From an uncultured Draconibacterium sp. (GTDB lineage Bacteria > Bacteroidota > Bacteroidia > Bacteroidales > Prolixibacteraceae), in contig NZ_OY782038.1 of NCBI RefSeq assembly GCF_963677575.1, positions 1,922,001 through 1,986,000 of the forward strand: 64,000 bases of DNA, written 5' to 3'. Shown here in pieces: positions 62,069-64,000 of this stretch (positions are counted from its first letter, which is position 1; every line of letters starts with the position of its first letter). A program made the translations under genes and the position numbers. The notes beneath the pieces are model-generated. The model made no database searches. It was not told where the DNA came from and worked only from the letters and a program-made list of their open reading frames with translations.

Positions 62069-63016
62069 ATGGATAATTTTTTTGACAATCAGCGTATCCT
62101 TCAACTAATCTGGAAACGCAAATTTCATTTTGTACTAGTTGGTGTAATTGCAGTTGCTTTGTCGGCTATTTTTTCCGGCCCGGCGTTTATTACGCCTAAA
62201 TTTAAATCTACGGCACGCATCTATCCCACCAATATCTGGACACTCAGCGATGAGTCGGAAACGGAACAGATGCTCGAGATTCTGAATTCGAACGACATCA
62301 AGTTCCGGATGTTCGAAACTTTTGATCTTGATCAAGTTTATAAAATCAATAAAGAAGATCCGCAATACCTTACTTATCTTTTTGCCGAGTATAACACCAA
62401 CGTTAGTACCAGTAAAACTGAATATGAAACTGCAGAAATAAAGGTGTTGGATGAAGATCCGCAGCGTGCTTCGGATATGTGTGATTCGATTATTTCGTAT
62501 TTCAATCAAAAAGTACAGGAATTGCATAAAACCAAAGAAAAGGAAATGGTTGATATAACCGGCAGGCAGCTGGATAAAAAATATACCGAACTGGAAATAT
62601 ATGAGCACAATTTAGACAGTATACGTGAAAAATACGGAATCATCAGTTATGGCCAGGTGGATGAAATTACCCGTGGTTATATGAATGCACTGGCTACCGG
62701 ACGCGGATCGGCTGGCGATACAAAGAAAATAGAGAAGCTTTACAACAACTTTTCGAAAGAAGGTTCGCGGACTTACCGATTAGAAAACCAGTACAATAAA
62801 ACAATTGAAACGATCGACTCATTAACAATTGTTTACGACACTTATTTAACCGAATACGAAAAAGAAATTACTTACAGCCACGTGGTTGAATACCCGTTCC
62901 CGGCTGATAAAAAAGCCTACCCTGTTCGTTGGCTGATCGTAGCGTTTACAACGCTGTCGGCTGTATTTTTTGCACTACTTGTATTCCTAGTTCTCGACTA
63001 CGGCAAAAAAGAATAA
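62069..63016 (+). CDS. Wzz-like polysaccharide chain-length or export protein
   Basis: About 315 residues from the ATG at 62069 (MDNFFDNQRILQLIWKRK). Two transmembrane helices (about 22-42 and 285-305) enclose a periplasmic coiled-coil region (about 140-260), the layout of Wzz/PCP proteins. No kinase domain, so it is the short type. The next gene is an O-antigen ligase-like protein starting 1 bp later, and the two begin a polysaccharide operon that continues beyond the window. Confidence 0.82.
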   Translation: MDNFFDNQRILQLIWKRKFHFVLVGVIAVALSAIFSGPAFITPKFKSTARIYPTNIWTLSDESETEQMLEILNSNDIKFRMFETFDLDQVYKINKEDPQYLTYLFAEYNTNVSTSKTEYETAEIKVLDEDPQRASDMCDSIISYFNQKVQELHKTKEKEMVDITGRQLDKKYTELEIYEHNLDSIREKYGIISYGQVDEITRGYMNALATGRGSAGDTKKIEKLYNNFSKEGSRTYRLENQYNKTIETIDSLTIVYDTYLTEYEKEITYSHVVEYPFPADKKAYPVRWLIVAFTTLSAVFFALLVFLVLDYGKKE

Positions 63017-63017
63017 G

Positions 63018-64000
63018 GTGCCACAAAAAGCAGTCATACGGATAGCACTTTTTTATCTCATTTCCATTGGTTTTATTGCACTGAATCTTTGGTTTGTGGT
63101 AGAAAAACACATGCTGTATGCCAATGTGCTTCCACTTGTTTTTGTAGTAGTTTTACTGGCCGTCTTTTCGTTCGACAAAGTTATTTACCTAATCGCTTTC
63201 CTGGCACCACTGTCCATTCCGCTCCGTGAATATCTTCCCGGAATAGGATTTGATATGTATATTCCCACTGAGCCGCTACTATTTGGTTTACTTCTGCTTT
63301 TTATTCTAAAAGTTATTCAGGAACGTCAATTTGATCGTAAAATATTGCTTCACCCGGTATCGCTGGCTGTTTATCTGAATCTTTTCTGGATTTTGATCAC
63401 AAGCGTAACCAGCACCATGCCAGTGGTTTCGTTTAAATTTTTGTTGATGAGAATTTGGTTTATAGTAGGTCTCTACCTGCTTACTGCCAAGATTTTCAAA
63501 GACGGCAAAAACATGGAAAAATACGTGTGGCTGTATGTAATTCCGTTGATGCTGGTAATTTTCTATTCAACCTATCGTCACCTTGGTTATGGTTTATGGG
63601 ACAAACAAGCTGCACACTTTGTGGTTTCTCCGTTTTACCGCGACCACACTTCTTATGGTGCAGCCACCGCCATTTATATACCGTTTTTGGTTATGTTTAT
63701 TTTGAGTAAAAACTATTCAAAAAATATTCGAATACTGGCTACCGTTGCGTTTGCAATTGTTACCATGGGATTACTATTGTCTTACAGCCGTGCAGCCTGG
63801 CTAAGTTTGGTAATTGCATTTGGAGTTTGGGGAGTCGTAAAACTACGCATCCGGTTTAAAACCTTGTTTATCACTTTGGGGTCTTTAATTGCCTTGTTCC
63901 TGGTTTTCCAGACACAAATTTTAATGAAACTGGAGCAAAACTCGGAAGAGTCGTCGGCGAATATGATGACACACATTTCATCGATGTCGAACATCAGTTC
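63018..64000 (+). CDS. O-antigen ligase / Wzy-like membrane protein (partial, 5' part)
   Basis: About 327 codons run to the window end with no stop. A GTG at 63018 begins the frame 1 bp after the Wzz-like stop. At least eight transmembrane helices are seen, with the O-antigen ligase (Wzy_C) hallmark LLSYSRAAWLSL near residue 253 and a periplasmic loop containing RDHTSYGA. Such proteins polymerise or ligate polysaccharide repeat units at the periplasmic face. The C-terminus is outside the window. Confidence 0.85.
   Translation, partial: MPQKAVIRIALFYLISIGFIALNLWFVVEKHMLYANVLPLVFVVVLLAVFSFDKVIYLIAFLAPLSIPLREYLPGIGFDMYIPTEPLLFGLLLLFILKVIQERQFDRKILLHPVSLAVYLNLFWILITSVTSTMPVVSFKFLLMRIWFIVGLYLLTAKIFKDGKNMEKYVWLYVIPLMLVIFYSTYRHLGYGLWDKQAAHFVVSPFYRDHTSYGAATAIYIPFLVMFILSKNYSKNIRILATVAFAIVTMGLLLSYSRAAWLSLVIAFGVWGVVKLRIRFKTLFITLGSLIALFLVFQTQILMKLEQNSEESSANMMTHISSMSNIS

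Overview
The window is chromosomal DNA of a member of the Bacteroidota. The evidence is a SusC/SusD pair with an ECF sigma factor and FecR, several proteins with type IX secretion (Por) C-terminal domains, repeated matches to the Bacteroidota promoter (TTTG, about 19 bp, then TAnnTTTG), and few Shine-Dalgarno sites. The mix of a sensory [FeFe]-hydrogenase cluster, SusCD and T9SS proteins suggests an anaerobic or facultative marine or sediment lineage such as Marinilabiliales/Prolixibacteraceae. That placement is inference.

Region 1 (1-5484) is a divergent signalling cluster. On the minus strand lie a PHP-domain protein (cut by the window edge), a DRTGG protein, a sensory-type [FeFe]-hydrogenase-like protein, an anti-sigma-type ATPase and a second DRTGG protein. 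On the plus strand lie a PAS protein and a SpoIIE phosphatase. Such clusters usually accompany electron-bifurcating hydrogenases, and the set looks like a redox or H2 sensor feeding a partner switch. Region 2 (5.7-8.4 kb) has two secreted proteins, then a tandem array of about 356-bp units (tRNA-like sequence, terminator, small GIY-YIG nuclease ORF) behind two tRNA-Val genes. Region 3 (8.4-26.9 kb) is mostly housekeeping: folC, a PhoH-like gene, mtaB, an inositol monophosphatase, a glycosyltransferase, a thioesterase, an ion channel, a TPP-riboswitch-controlled TonB receptor, a chorismatase-like Rid protein, deoC, xseB/xseA, a T9SS subtilase, a MORN-repeat protein, a PIG-L deacetylase and a Tat-signal protein.

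Region 4 (26.9-37.6 kb) is a trans-envelope uptake locus read leftward: ECF sigma, FecR, SusC with STN domain, SusD and a large secreted BNR/sortilin-like protein. Region 5 (37.7-48.0 kb) holds a small T9SS protein, a 1190-residue protein with eight 71-residue repeats, a secreted unknown and a propeller histidine kinase/LytTR pair. It lies between the 3' end of dnaK (47,987) and a decayed second copy of the last ~105 bp of dnaK in the same orientation (37,756-37,862), which suggests an old insertion or duplication at the dnaK 3' end.

Region 6 (48-64 kb) has dnaK, two related beta-barrel-like proteins, an HGSNAT-like acyltransferase, a MntA/HepT pair whose toxin has an in-frame stop before its catalytic motif, panB, a pseudouridine synthase, cdd, a glucosaminidase-LysM protein, an ECF sigma with its partner, tyrS, and the start of a polysaccharide locus (Wzz-like and O-antigen ligase-like, the latter cut by the window end). 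Short interspersed palindromic repeats fill many intergenic gaps.
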